DNA of 64,000 nucleotides from an uncultured Bacteroidales bacterium (GTDB taxonomy: Bacteria > Bacteroidota > Bacteroidia > Bacteroidales > UBA932), in the NCBI GenBank assembly GCA_944325505.1, contig CALVAJ010000003.1, forward strand, positions 1-64,000, read 5' to 3'. The stretch's first letter is position 1; each line of letters begins with the position of its first letter. Of this stretch, positions 1 through 8,489 are shown in pieces. The notes under the pieces are model-generated. The model had not been told where the DNA came from. It did no database searches and saw nothing but the letters and a program-made list of their open reading frames with translations. A program made the translations under genes and the position numbers.

Positions 1-1781
1 CCCTGTACAGTGTGGAGGATGTGATCGGAAAACTCTCTTCTGTAGGGGAAGTGCAGGCCGCTGTCCCGAACAGGATTGTCAAGAGGGCTTATGACCCGCA
101 GGCTAAACCTGTACCGTTCACTCCGGCGGCTACACGTGCCGTGGCCGGGGCATGGACTGATCCAGGTGCATTCAATGACGAATTTTTCAAATACCAGTGG
201 GATCTGGTGAACCGTGGCGAGGACAACGGGTCTGTATATACTGTCGATTCCGGCAATTCCGCTTTTGCTGACCTTGCGGGTGAAGCCTTTTTCGGGAAGA
301 AGTTCGTGAAGGATGTAGATGTGAACCTTTTTGCCGAAGATGAGGACTCGAACGGAGCATGGGGACGGTGCACCGGAGACCCGTCCGTGATAGTGGCAGT
401 GCTTGATGAGGGGGTATGCCTCGAACATCCTGACCTGAAGACAAATATATGGTCCAACACTGAGGAGATTCCTGGCAACGGTATCGATGATGACGGGAAC
501 GGCTATATCGATGACGTGAACGGATTCAACTTCATCGTAGGCAACGGCCAGATCACATGGAATGACATAGCCGATACAGGGCACGGCACACATGTGGCCG
601 GGACGATTGCGGCAGTAAACAACAACGGCCGCGGTATCAGCAGCATAGCCGGAGGTACTCCTGAGGCTCCTGGAGTCAAGATCATGTCCTGCCAGGTGTT
701 CTCCGGAGGGATGGCCAGCAACAGCGTATCGCTTGTCAAGGCCATAAAATATGCCGCCGACAACGGTGCTGTTGTCCTGCAGTGCAGCTTCGGCTACAAT
801 TCCGGCGCCGCCAACCCTTATATTTACGGGCAGGGTTTCCGTACCCAGGAGGAATGGGAGGAGCAGAGTCCTCTCGAGAAGATAGCCCTCGAGTATTTCG
901 TGAACAATGCAGGAAGTCCTAACGGCCCTATAGACGGAGGTATCGCAGTGTTTGCATCAGGAAACGAGTATGCTCCTGCAGCCGGCTTCCCTGGAGCTGC
1001 CGACTACTGCGTGTCCGTGGCGGCTGTTGCCGGGGACGGTACCCCTTCAACATATACCAACTACAGCACAGGTACCTCTATTTCGGCCCCTGGCGGAGAC
1101 AGGGACTATTATTATGAGTATCTGGGGAATGGCAGTGACGGTGTAGGCGCTGACGGGCGCGGTGCAGTGGGCACTGTCCTTTCTACTCTCCCGGAGCATG
1201 TAAGCGCAAGCGGCTATGGCTACATGGAAGGGACTTCGATGGCCTGCCCTCATGTTTCCGGCGTAGTTGCCCTGGGTATTTCCTATGCGGCGCAGCAGCA
1301 CCGCCACTTCACTTCGGAGGAATTCCGCCAGATGCTGTTTGCCTCGGCAAACCGAGGTATCCTTGACCGGGCCTCATCAGGAAAGAAATACTATTATACA
1401 TACATCTCCGACCTCGGGCTTGCCCAGAGGACATATTTCGACATGAACCAGTACAAGGGCCAGATGGGTACCGGCTTGGTCGATGCAGGCGCCCTGCTTG
1501 ACATGATAGACAGAGGTGCCGGTGTGGCCATGAAGTTCCCTAACATATATGTGGCTGCCGGGGCCGAGGTGACTGCTGATGCCGGCTTCTACATTGAAGG
1601 TACGGAATTCTCTGTGGCTGTGGCGGATGAAAGCGTCGCCACTGTGACAGAGGTGTCGGAAGGGAAGTTCTGCTTCAAGGGTGTCAGTGCAGGGATTACG
1701 ACTGCTACACTGACATATTCCGGCGGCAGCCAGGATTTTACCGTGACAGTGCGTAACACTGTGGGAGAAGGCTGGCTCTGA
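1..1781 (+). CDS. S8 subtilisin-like serine protease, 5' end cut by window edge
   Basis: The reading frame is open from the first bases of the window and ends with TGA at 1779-1781, so the real start lies upstream; the GTG at 12 is only an internal codon. Counting from that codon, the catalytic triad is visible: Asp132 in VAVLDEGV, His191 in GHGTHVAGT and Ser409 in GTSMACPHVSG. A C-terminal region (about 495-580) looks like a bacterial Ig-like beta domain, and the protein ends in GEGWL. It is a clear paralog of the full-length protease at 40587-42599, which shows that about 100 N-terminal residues (lipoprotein signal and propeptide) are missing here. It probably acts at the cell surface, hydrolysing proteins for the SusC/D-type locus expected upstream. 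Eleven bases separate it from the DUF1573 gene. Confidence 0.93.
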   Translation, partial: LYSVEDVIGKLSSVGEVQAAVPNRIVKRAYDPQAKPVPFTPAATRAVAGAWTDPGAFNDEFFKYQWDLVNRGEDNGSVYTVDSGNSAFADLAGEAFFGKKFVKDVDVNLFAEDEDSNGAWGRCTGDPSVIVAVLDEGVCLEHPDLKTNIWSNTEEIPGNGIDDDGNGYIDDVNGFNFIVGNGQITWNDIADTGHGTHVAGTIAAVNNNGRGISSIAGGTPEAPGVKIMSCQVFSGGMASNSVSLVKAIKYAADNGAVVLQCSFGYNSGAANPYIYGQGFRTQEEWEEQSPLEKIALEYFVNNAGSPNGPIDGGIAVFASGNEYAPAAGFPGAADYCVSVAAVAGDGTPSTYTNYSTGTSISAPGGDRDYYYEYLGNGSDGVGADGRGAVGTVLSTLPEHVSASGYGYMEGTSMACPHVSGVVALGISYAAQQHRHFTSEEFRQMLFASANRGILDRASSGKKYYYTYISDLGLAQRTYFDMNQYKGQMGTGLVDAGALLDMIDRGAGVAMKFPNIYVAAGAEVTADAGFYIEGTEFSVAVADESVATVTEVSEGKFCFKGVSAGITTATLTYSGGSQDFTVTVRNTVGEGWL

Positions 1782-1792
1782 TTTTTGTCCAT

Positions 1793-2599
1793 ATGAAGTT
1801 TCCCGTAATATTGATATGCGTATTTCTTCTGCCTGCCTGGCTTCCGGGCCTGCGGGCGGAGGGTCATTCCGGGCTTTCAGGCACAGGGTTTTCTCCGGTG
1901 CCTGAAATGTCCTTTGATTCACTGAGCATTGATATAGGACGGATTGAAGAAGACGGAGAACCTGCAAGGTGTGTTTTCCGGTGGAAAAACTGCAGCGGCT
2001 CTCCCGTGTCCGTGGTAATGGTACGGACTACGTGTGAATGCCTTGTACCCGAGTTCTCGACAGAACCTGTCGCTCCGGGGGAGGAATCCGCAGTCGCATT
2101 TGTCTATCATCAGAAAGGACATCCAGGGAAGATTGACAGGAAGGCTTTTGTATATACCGGGCTTTCTTCGTCGTCTCCTACAGCCGTCCTGGAGGTGAAA
2201 GGGACAGTAGTGCCTTCTACCAGACCTGTGTGGCAATACCGTTACAGGATGGGGCCGCTGCTGCTCAGACAGACCATGGTGCGTATAAGCGGTAATGAAC
2301 TGCAGGTGGAACGGATTGCATGCATGAATGACGGGGAGTCCGGCCTTTCCCTGAGCGTGGACAGCTCTGCACTTCCGGAATGTTTTTCGTTCAGGTGCGA
2401 GCCAGGCGTCATCGGGCCAGGCGAGACAGGTGACATTGTCATAAGTTTCGACCCCGGAAAAGTCAGGGGCAGCCTGCCGGACGAGATACCGGTCATCCTG
2501 CAGGGCCTGGATACGTCTGCGGGAGACAGGACATTGAAAATTATGATAGGGGAGAGCAGTGAAGAAGTATTGTCTGCGTACCCCGTGAAACAACAGTAA
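1793..2599 (+). CDS. Secreted DUF1573 domain protein
   Basis: A 268-residue protein with an N-terminal signal peptide (hydrophobic stretch at about 4-18, likely cleavage after RA near residue 22). Residues 40-140 fit the DUF1573 (HYDIN/ASPM-like Ig) family of Bacteroidota: an opening FDSLSIDIGRI strand, a FRWKNCSGSPVSV segment and the hallmark TTCEC motif. A second Ig-like half (about 165-255) contains VIGPGETGDIVISFDPGK, which also fits a beta-sandwich. The molecular function of DUF1573 proteins is not established. The gene sits between the protease and the lipocalin-like lipoprotein with gaps of 11 and 13 bases, so it is probably co-transcribed. The homologous cassette at 40587-43076 lacks a counterpart, so this gene is an insertion here or a loss there. 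Confidence 0.8.
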   Translation: MKFPVILICVFLLPAWLPGLRAEGHSGLSGTGFSPVPEMSFDSLSIDIGRIEEDGEPARCVFRWKNCSGSPVSVVMVRTTCECLVPEFSTEPVAPGEESAVAFVYHQKGHPGKIDRKAFVYTGLSSSSPTAVLEVKGTVVPSTRPVWQYRYRMGPLLLRQTMVRISGNELQVERIACMNDGESGLSLSVDSSALPECFSFRCEPGVIGPGETGDIVISFDPGKVRGSLPDEIPVILQGLDTSAGDRTLKIMIGESSEEVLSAYPVKQQ

Positions 2600-2612
2600 A
2601 AATTCAAGAACA

Positions 2613-3110
2613 ATGAAAAAGATATTGAAGTCTGTATTTGCCGCTCTGCTGGCATCGGTTGCTTTAAGCTCATGTACGGAGGACGGCCCGGAAACAGTCT
2701 CTTACCTTCCTGTGACGGCTAACAACATCTCAGGGACATGGCAGCTGAGCGAATGGCTCGGCAAGCCTGTGCCTGCGGGCAGTTATGTCTATATGGACAT
2801 AGTGAGGAGAGACACTGAATTCACACTGTACTACAACCTGGAAACATTCTCCCCGTATGTCAGGACCGGCATATATTCTGTCGACGAGGAGACAGGTGTC
2901 ATAAGCGGGCGCTATGACCATTACGCGGGCGACTGGACCCACAGCTATACTGTCTCCGAGCTCACTCGTGACCGTATGGTGTGGACAGCTGTCGATGATC
3001 CGCAGGATGTGTCAGTCTATGTACGTGTGGACAGTGTCCCTGAAGATATCAAAGGTACGGATACACCTGATGAGGGAGGAGACGCTGGATCGGGCGATAC
3101 CGCGGAATAA
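2613..3110 (+). CDS. Small lipocalin-like lipoprotein
   Basis: A 165-residue lipoprotein: MKK start, hydrophobic core, and lipobox LSSC with Cys21. The mature part opens with GTWQLSEW, as in Bacteroidales lipocalin-like proteins, and continues as alternating beta strands (YVYMDI, TEFTLYYNL, GIYSVD, GVISGRY). It resembles the lipoprotein at 42618-43076 in length, GxW-LxxW opening, VSGxY strand and a VPEDxK tail. Each follows an S8 protease gene, so the pair is a conserved unit. A role as binding partner, inhibitor or surface anchor of the protease is inference. The C terminus is Gly/Asp/Glu-rich and probably disordered. A strong terminator follows at 3126. Confidence 0.72.
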   Translation: MKKILKSVFAALLASVALSSCTEDGPETVSYLPVTANNISGTWQLSEWLGKPVPAGSYVYMDIVRRDTEFTLYYNLETFSPYVRTGIYSVDEETGVISGRYDHYAGDWTHSYTVSELTRDRMVWTAVDDPQDVSVYVRVDSVPEDIKGTDTPDEGGDAGSGDTAE

Positions 3111-3125
3111 TGGCGGACCGTTTAA

Positions 3126-3167
3126 GGATACAAAAAAAGAGGACTGCAATCCTCTTTTTTTGTATCC
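3126..3167. terminator. Bidirectional intrinsic terminator
   Basis: A perfect 18-bp inverted repeat with a 6-base loop (CTGCAA at 3144-3149). The stem carries an A-run on the left arm and a T-run on the right, so it can end transcripts from both the lipoprotein gene (plus) and the PHP phosphatase gene (minus), which converge here. Confidence 0.85.
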
Positions 3168-3214
3168 TGACATTCCTTGAGCCCGTTCCGCAGCCGGTCT
3201 TCCAGCCGTCCCGG

Positions 3215-4066
3215 TCAGTATGACAGCGGAGTCATGCGGAGCTGTCTGGACTCGAAATGGGCAAGATACCTGAACCCGGCGCTGCGGACGACGTCCGCGA
3301 AGTGCAGGAAATTGTCCCCGGTCCTCTGCGCGTCGTGCGAGTCTGACCCCAGGCTGACAGCCTCGCCCCCAAGTTCCCTGAAGCGCCTGAGTACGGCGAT
3401 GTCCATCTCGGGAGTCCTGCCGTGGTAGTCCTTGTATGTCTTCGTGTTGATTTCAAGGGCCTTCCCTTCCTGGGCGAGATATTTGAACATGGCGTCGAAT
3501 ATGTCGCTGAAATCCCTGTAGAAGATGCTTGCCTGCGGGTACGGCGCATATCTGGCCACGTAGTCGTAGTGCCCCACGATGTCGAAGTCCCCGAGCCATG
3601 TCATCTCTTCATAGATGGTCTCGAGATAGTGCCCGTAGGCTTCCTTCCAGTCTTTGCCCTCGTAATATCCTCCGTAGAACGGGTCGGTGCCGTCGATATA
3701 GTGGACAGATGCTATGACCTGGTCGAATCTGTATTTCCCGAGATGCTCCCTGATCTGTTCCCTGCATTTCTTCTGTAGTCCTATTTCTATGCCTTTTAGT
3801 ATCCTGAACCGCCTGTTGCCCGGCAGGGCCGCATAGGAGGCGGCATTGACCCTGTCTATTTCGGCCTGCTGGGACTCTACGTCGAACACTTCCGGCACCA
3901 GATGCTCGAACTGCGCTTTCATCGGCGGGACATAAAAGTCGCAATGGTCGGTAAAACAGATTCCGGCCAGCCCTTTTTCAAAGGCTGACCGGGCGGATTT
4001 TTCTACGGTAGTCCTCTTTCCGTCGAAGGAGAACTGGCTGTGGTTGTGGTTGTCATAAAGTCTCAT
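3215..4066 (-). CDS. PHP-domain phosphatase, histidinol-phosphatase (HisJ/HisK) type
   Basis: A 283-residue metal-dependent phosphoesterase of the PHP superfamily. Metal ligands are in the expected order: H7 and H9 (HNHSQFS), D40-H41 (FTDHCDF), E94 (KGIEIGL), H122 (ASVHYIDG), H166 (VGHYDY), and D242/H244 (GSDSHDA). Length and motif spacing fit the HisJ/HisK family, whose characterised members dephosphorylate L-histidinol phosphate in histidine synthesis. No other his gene lies nearby, so the substrate is not certain. Its ATG overlaps the fhs stop as ATGA (4064-4068), which indicates translational coupling with fhs. Confidence 0.85.
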   Translation of the reverse strand: MRLYDNHNHSQFSFDGKRTTVEKSARSAFEKGLAGICFTDHCDFYVPPMKAQFEHLVPEVFDVESQQAEIDRVNAASYAALPGNRRFRILKGIEIGLQKKCREQIREHLGKYRFDQVIASVHYIDGTDPFYGGYYEGKDWKEAYGHYLETIYEEMTWLGDFDIVGHYDYVARYAPYPQASIFYRDFSDIFDAMFKYLAQEGKALEINTKTYKDYHGRTPEMDIAVLRRFRELGGEAVSLGSDSHDAQRTGDNFLHFADVVRSAGFRYLAHFESRQLRMTPLSY

Positions 4067-5733
4067 CAGCTGAGCCCGTTTATAAATCCGTTTTCCACAT
4101 CTATGTCCAGAGCCTGCGGATGTTTCGGAAGTCCCGGCATGCGTATGATGTCTCCTGCGATGGCGACTATCATCTCCGCTCCGGAATTGATGACTATGTC
4201 ATTTATTTCGAAATCGAATCCTTCAGGAGCCCCATATGCCTTCTGGTCCTGTGAAAAGGAATACTGGGTCTTGGCGATACATACCGGAAATCCGGAATAT
4301 CCGAGCTTTTCCGCCGTCTCCAGTTTCCGTACCGCCGTCTTGCTGAAGATTACATTTCCGGCACCGTATATGCCTCTTGCCACTTTCTCTATCTTCTCTT
4401 TCAGGCTGTCTCCGTCGCTGTATGTGAATTCCAGCGGACCGGAAGGGTGTCCCTCTATGGTCTCCACCACTTTGCGGGCAAGGTCCACTGCCCCGTCCCC
4501 GCCGTGGGCATACCCGTCATTGACAGCGAATCCTACACCCATTTCAGCGCAGTGTCTCCGCACGAGCTCTATCTCTTCCTCCGTGTCGCTTGCAAACCTG
4601 TTGAAGCACACCATTACTGTCTGTCCGAACCCCTGAAGGTTGCGTATGTGCCTGTCCAGGTTCCCGAATCCTTTTCTGACTCCGTCAAGGGAAGGTTCCT
4701 TTATCTTTTCCAAAGGTACTTCACCGTGCATCTTCAGCCCCTGGAGCGAGGCGACCAGCAGTGTCAGTACCGGCCTCAGGCCGCTCTTGCGGCATTTGAT
4801 ATTCAGGAATTTCTCCGCTCCGAGGTCGGCGCCGAAGCCTGCCTCTGTGATGGCATAGTCTCCGAAAGTCATGGCCATTTTGGTCGCCATGACGGAATTG
4901 CATCCGTGCGCTATGTTTGCGAAAGGTCCTCCGTGCACGAACGCCGCCGTGCCCTCAGTCGTCTGTACCAGGTTCGGGTTCAGGGCGTCCATCAGAAGGG
5001 CGGTGACAGCCCCTTCCACTCCCAGGTCCTTCACCGTGAAGGCCGAGCCGTCGAACCTGTACCCGAGAAGTATGTTACCGATCCTGCGCCTGAGGTCGTC
5101 CAGGCTGTCCGCCAGACAAAGTATGGCCATGATTTCCGAAGCCGGCGTGATGTCGAAGCCGGACTCCTGGACCAGTCCGTTGGTACGCGGGCCGAGCCCG
5201 GTGACTATCTGCCTGAGGGAACGGTCGTTAACGTCCAGGACCCTTTTCCACAGCACTTCCTTCAGTGCGAAGCCTTCCGCCTGGTGCTGGTACAGGTAGT
5301 TGTCCAGCAGGGCGGCTATCATGTTGTGGGCGGAAGTTATTGCGTGGAAATCCCCCGTGAAATGCAGATTGATCCTTTCCATCGGCACTACCTGTGCGTA
5401 TCCGCCTCCTGCTGCGCCTCCCTTCATCCCGAAGCATGGACCCAGAGACGGTTCCCTGAGGGCGAGTACGGCCTTTTTCCCGATTCTGTTCGTTCCGAGG
5501 GCCAGGCCTATCGATGCAGTCGTCTTGCCGATACCTGTTTTGGTGGCCGTGATGGCCGTGACAAGTATGAGCTTGCCTTTGCGTACCTTGTCTTCGTCTA
5601 TAAGACCGAGCGGCACTTTGGCCATGTACTTCCCGTACTGCTCGACGCTTTCCTGCGGAATGCCGATTTCAGATGCTACGTCAGTGATTTTCTTCATTTT
5701 GACGCTTCTTGCTATTTCAATGTCCGGCTTCAT
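4066..5733 (-). CDS. fhs: Formate--tetrahydrofolate ligase
   Basis: A 555-residue cytoplasmic enzyme that makes 10-formyl-THF from formate, ATP and THF. The nucleotide-binding loop is at about 61-72 ([12 protein letters not shown]), followed by [19 protein letters not shown] and the conserved HFTGDFHAI region. The length matches the family. This is core one-carbon metabolism, supplying formyl groups for purines and initiator tRNA. It is the first gene of a two-gene minus-strand operon with the PHP phosphatase. A long antisense frame (4447-5778) overlies it but is a codon-bias shadow. Confidence 0.97.
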   Translation of the reverse strand: MKPDIEIARSVKMKKITDVASEIGIPQESVEQYGKYMAKVPLGLIDEDKVRKGKLILVTAITATKTGIGKTTASIGLALGTNRIGKKAVLALREPSLGPCFGMKGGAAGGGYAQVVPMERINLHFTGDFHAITSAHNMIAALLDNYLYQHQAEGFALKEVLWKRVLDVNDRSLRQIVTGLGPRTNGLVQESGFDITPASEIMAILCLADSLDDLRRRIGNILLGYRFDGSAFTVKDLGVEGAVTALLMDALNPNLVQTTEGTAAFVHGGPFANIAHGCNSVMATKMAMTFGDYAITEAGFGADLGAEKFLNIKCRKSGLRPVLTLLVASLQGLKMHGEVPLEKIKEPSLDGVRKGFGNLDRHIRNLQGFGQTVMVCFNRFASDTEEEIELVRRHCAEMGVGFAVNDGYAHGGDGAVDLARKVVETIEGHPSGPLEFTYSDGDSLKEKIEKVARGIYGAGNVIFSKTAVRKLETAEKLGYSGFPVCIAKTQYSFSQDQKAYGAPEGFDFEINDIVINSGAEMIVAIAGDIIRMPGLPKHPQALDIDVENGFINGLS

Positions 5734-5758
5734 GTCTCTTTGATTTTATTACGTCCTG

Positions 5759-5766
5759 CGAAAGTA
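5759..5766 (-). promoter_or_regulatory. Candidate -7 element for fhs
   Basis: On the minus strand the sequence reads TACTTTCG, 7 of 8 matches to the Bacteroidota -7 consensus TAnnTTTG, about 26 bases before the fhs start. No good -33 TTG/TTTG box is visible, so the call is tentative. Confidence 0.35.
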
Positions 5767-5789
5767 ACAATAATTTGAGGAATAATTGC

Positions 5790-5797
5790 TAACTTCG
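5790..5797 (+). promoter_or_regulatory. Candidate -7 element for the DUF308 gene
   Basis: TAACTTCG matches TAnnTTTG at 7 of 8 positions and lies 22 bases before the ATG at 5820. It is back to back with the fhs element in an 86-base divergent intergenic region. No convincing -33 box is seen. Confidence 0.3.
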
Positions 5798-5819
5798 CAG
5801 GTTAAAGTGTTTTCTTGAT

Positions 5820-6464
5820 ATGATAACGTTCGGATTCAGAAACAGGTTCGGCGGCCTGCTCAGAGCAGTTGTCGCCGTTGCGCTGGGAGTTGTAATGGTT
5901 GCGTTCCCGGCAACATCGCTTGTGGTGATAGTGAAGATAGTGGCCGCCTTCCTGATTGCATCAGGGGTGGTTTCTCTCATATTCGGTATTGTAAACAGGG
6001 CGAACGGAGGCCTGGCCCTGATGGTTACGAATACTGTGGTGGATATTGTCCTCGGTGTCATAGTGTTCATATTTCCGGAGGAGGTGGCCGGCGTAGTCAT
6101 GTTCCTGCTGGGCCTGCTGCTCATGCTTTTCGGGCTGTTCCAGCTTTCGGCGCTGCTCAGCGCGAGCAGAGTGCTTCCGATGGGACTGTGGACATTTATA
6201 TTCCCGGTGCTCTGCACTGTAGGCGGGGCCATGGTGTTGTTTCATCCGTTCGGACTGGGCAAGTTCATTACGTTGGTTGCCGGAATCGCATTGCTCGTAT
6301 ATGGCGTATCTGATATGATTTCCACATGGAAGATGCGCAAGGCCATGAAGGAATATGAGATAAGGTTCAACACGTCATCCTCTTCCGCATCCGGCTCAAA
6401 GGATACTCCGGCAATGGATGATGTGAAAGATGTCGATTACGAAAAGGTCGGGGAAGACAAATAA
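5820..6464 (+). CDS. DUF308 (HdeD-like) integral membrane protein
   Basis: A 214-residue protein with about six hydrophobic segments in the first 165 residues, arranged as three helical hairpins with glycine-rich turns. This is the DUF308/HdeD pattern; HdeD takes part in acid resistance in E. coli, but the role in Bacteroidota is unknown. Typical internal repeats are FLIASGVVSLIFGI and FLLGLLLMLFGLFQL. The charged, Ser-rich tail (about 170-214) is probably cytoplasmic. It is followed 14 bases later by dnaG, so it may lead that transcript. Confidence 0.75.
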   Translation: MITFGFRNRFGGLLRAVVAVALGVVMVAFPATSLVVIVKIVAAFLIASGVVSLIFGIVNRANGGLALMVTNTVVDIVLGVIVFIFPEEVAGVVMFLLGLLLMLFGLFQLSALLSASRVLPMGLWTFIFPVLCTVGGAMVLFHPFGLGKFITLVAGIALLVYGVSDMISTWKMRKAMKEYEIRFNTSSSSASGSKDTPAMDDVKDVDYEKVGEDK

Positions 6465-6478
6465 GAAGTTTTCTCCGG

Positions 6479-8488
6479 ATGATCCCGAAAGAGACAGTAG
6501 ACAGGATTCTCGACGCCGCCAGGATAGTTGATGTGGTAGGCGATTTCGTCTCGCTTAAAAGACGCGGGGCGAATTTTACCGCATGCTGCCCGTTCCACAA
6601 CGAGAAGACCCCTTCATTCTATGTCTCTCCCGCCAAAGGTATATACAAGTGCTTCGGCTGCGGCAAGTCAGGAACGGCTGTAGGGTTCATAATGGAACAC
6701 GAGAACCTGACTTATGTCGAGGCATTGAGGTTCCTTGCCAGGAAATACAATATCGAGATAGTCGAAAAGGAGGAGTCCGCCGAAGAGATTGCGCAGCGCC
6801 AGCGCAGCGAGAGCCTCCATCTGGTGTCCGAGTTCGCTGCCGGATTTTTCAGGGACTGTCTCAAGACCGGCGAGGGGCGTGCGGTAGGGTATGCATATTT
6901 CAAGTCGAGGAAACTGGAAGATGCCTCCATAGAGAAATTCGGTCTGGGATGGGCCCCTTCCGGAAGACATGTCCTGGCGGATGCCGCTAAAGAGGCAGGA
7001 TACAAGGATGAGTTCCTTCTGGATACGGGACTGTGCGTGAAAAGGGATGACGGCAGTCTTCTGGACCGGTTCTATGACAGGGTCATGTTCCCGATACATT
7101 CGGTGAGCGGCCGTGTGATAGCATTCGGCGGCCGTACCCTCAGGACGGACAAGACTGTAGCGAAGTACGTGAATTCTCCCGAAACGGAGATATACGTAAA
7201 GAGCAGGTCCCTGTACGGGATATATTTTGCCAAGAACGAGATTTCGCGCCAGGACAGATGCTATCTGGTGGAGGGATATCTGGATGTGATTTCCATGCAC
7301 CAGATAGGCATCACCAATGTGGTAGCCTCAAGCGGCACGTCACTGACTGTCGAGCAGATACGCCTGATCAGGAAATTCACGTCCAACATTACCATTATCT
7401 ACGACGGGGATTCTGCCGGTATCCATGCCGCACTGCGCGGTATAGGCCTGGTCCTGAAAGAGGGTATGAACGTGAAGGTGGTGCTTCTTCCTGACGGAGA
7501 TGACCCGGATTCATATTCCCATAAGCACACTCTGCCTGAAGTACAGGACTTTATCCGCAGCCACGAACAGGATTTCATAAGTTTCAAGACGGATATCCTG
7601 ATGGGACAGGCCGGGGACGATCCCCTGAAGAAAGCCGATCTCATCAATGATATCGCGGATACGATAGCCCTGATCCCTGACGCGGTGAAGCGGTCAGTAT
7701 ACGTGGAGGCGTGCAGCGGGAAATTCAATATCGAGTCCCAGCTCCTGTTCGACAGGATACACCATACGCGTACGGATATGCTCCTGTCTGAGCGGAAACA
7801 GCAGGAAAACAGGCAGAGGAAGGAGCAGGAAAGCCTGGAAGCATATGACATGCCGGTATCTTCTGAAGAAGCCGGGGCCGCCTTACTTTCTGATTCACGG
7901 CCCTCCGGGATGAAGGAGGACGGCATCACTCTGACCGATCCTTTCCTTGCCCCGTGCGAGAAGGAGCTTCTGGGTTTTGTGCTCGAGCACGGCGACAGGC
8001 TTCTGGAGTTTGACCGGGATTCCGAGTTCTATCAGGAAGACGGACAGCAGACAACGGTGGCCGAGTTCATTGACAGTGCCCTTGCGGCGGACGAAGCCGA
8101 ATTTTCCAATGCCGTCTATAAGAAAGTCTACGACGAGTATTTCACCATGTATGATGAGGGCCTTCCGCAGGACCGGATACAGAACAGGCTCCTGAACAGC
8201 ATGGACAGGGAAACTGCCATGGTGGCGGCGGACATTCTGGTCGAGAAATATATGATAACGGTCGAAAATTACCGCAACTCACTGACATCAATCGGGACGC
8301 AATTGGTTATCTTTGTGCCGAAAGCCGTACTTGCCTATCAGGTCAAGCGGATAGAAAAGAAGCTGAAGTCCCTTTCCGCAGAGCTTGCCGGAGCGGAAGA
8401 CGATCCGGACACGCAGACACGGATATTGAATGAAATAGCGCTGTGGAACAGGGCGAAAGTAATGATAAATAATAAATTGGGAAGATAA
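6479..8488 (+). CDS. dnaG: DNA primase
   Basis: A 669-residue primase that makes RNA primers for replication. The CHC2 zinc finger is at the N terminus (C37, H40, C58, C61). The catalytic TOPRIM fold follows, with Glu265 in LVEGYLDV and the acidic pair D309/D311 in IIYDGDSAG. The C-terminal 200 residues form the helical DnaB-interacting region. Start ATG 6479 gives the usual [11 protein letters not shown] opening. One base separates its stop from the metG start, so the two are probably co-transcribed. Confidence 0.97.
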   Translation: MIPKETVDRILDAARIVDVVGDFVSLKRRGANFTACCPFHNEKTPSFYVSPAKGIYKCFGCGKSGTAVGFIMEHENLTYVEALRFLARKYNIEIVEKEESAEEIAQRQRSESLHLVSEFAAGFFRDCLKTGEGRAVGYAYFKSRKLEDASIEKFGLGWAPSGRHVLADAAKEAGYKDEFLLDTGLCVKRDDGSLLDRFYDRVMFPIHSVSGRVIAFGGRTLRTDKTVAKYVNSPETEIYVKSRSLYGIYFAKNEISRQDRCYLVEGYLDVISMHQIGITNVVASSGTSLTVEQIRLIRKFTSNITIIYDGDSAGIHAALRGIGLVLKEGMNVKVVLLPDGDDPDSYSHKHTLPEVQDFIRSHEQDFISFKTDILMGQAGDDPLKKADLINDIADTIALIPDAVKRSVYVEACSGKFNIESQLLFDRIHHTRTDMLLSERKQQENRQRKEQESLEAYDMPVSSEEAGAALLSDSRPSGMKEDGITLTDPFLAPCEKELLGFVLEHGDRLLEFDRDSEFYQEDGQQTTVAEFIDSALAADEAEFSNAVYKKVYDEYFTMYDEGLPQDRIQNRLLNSMDRETAMVAADILVEKYMITVENYRNSLTSIGTQLVIFVPKAVLAYQVKRIEKKLKSLSAELAGAEDDPDTQTRILNEIALWNRAKVMINNKLGR

Positions 8489-8489
8489 A

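Noticed and set aside
1..1781. The protease at the window start as a naturally truncated gene or pseudogene
   Set aside because: The frame is open to the first base, so the missing N terminus is explained by the window edge.
4447..5778. Long plus-strand open frame (443 codons) over fhs
   Set aside because: It lies antisense to a full-length, motif-complete formate-THF ligase. The product has no recognisable domain and reflects codon bias of the real gene.
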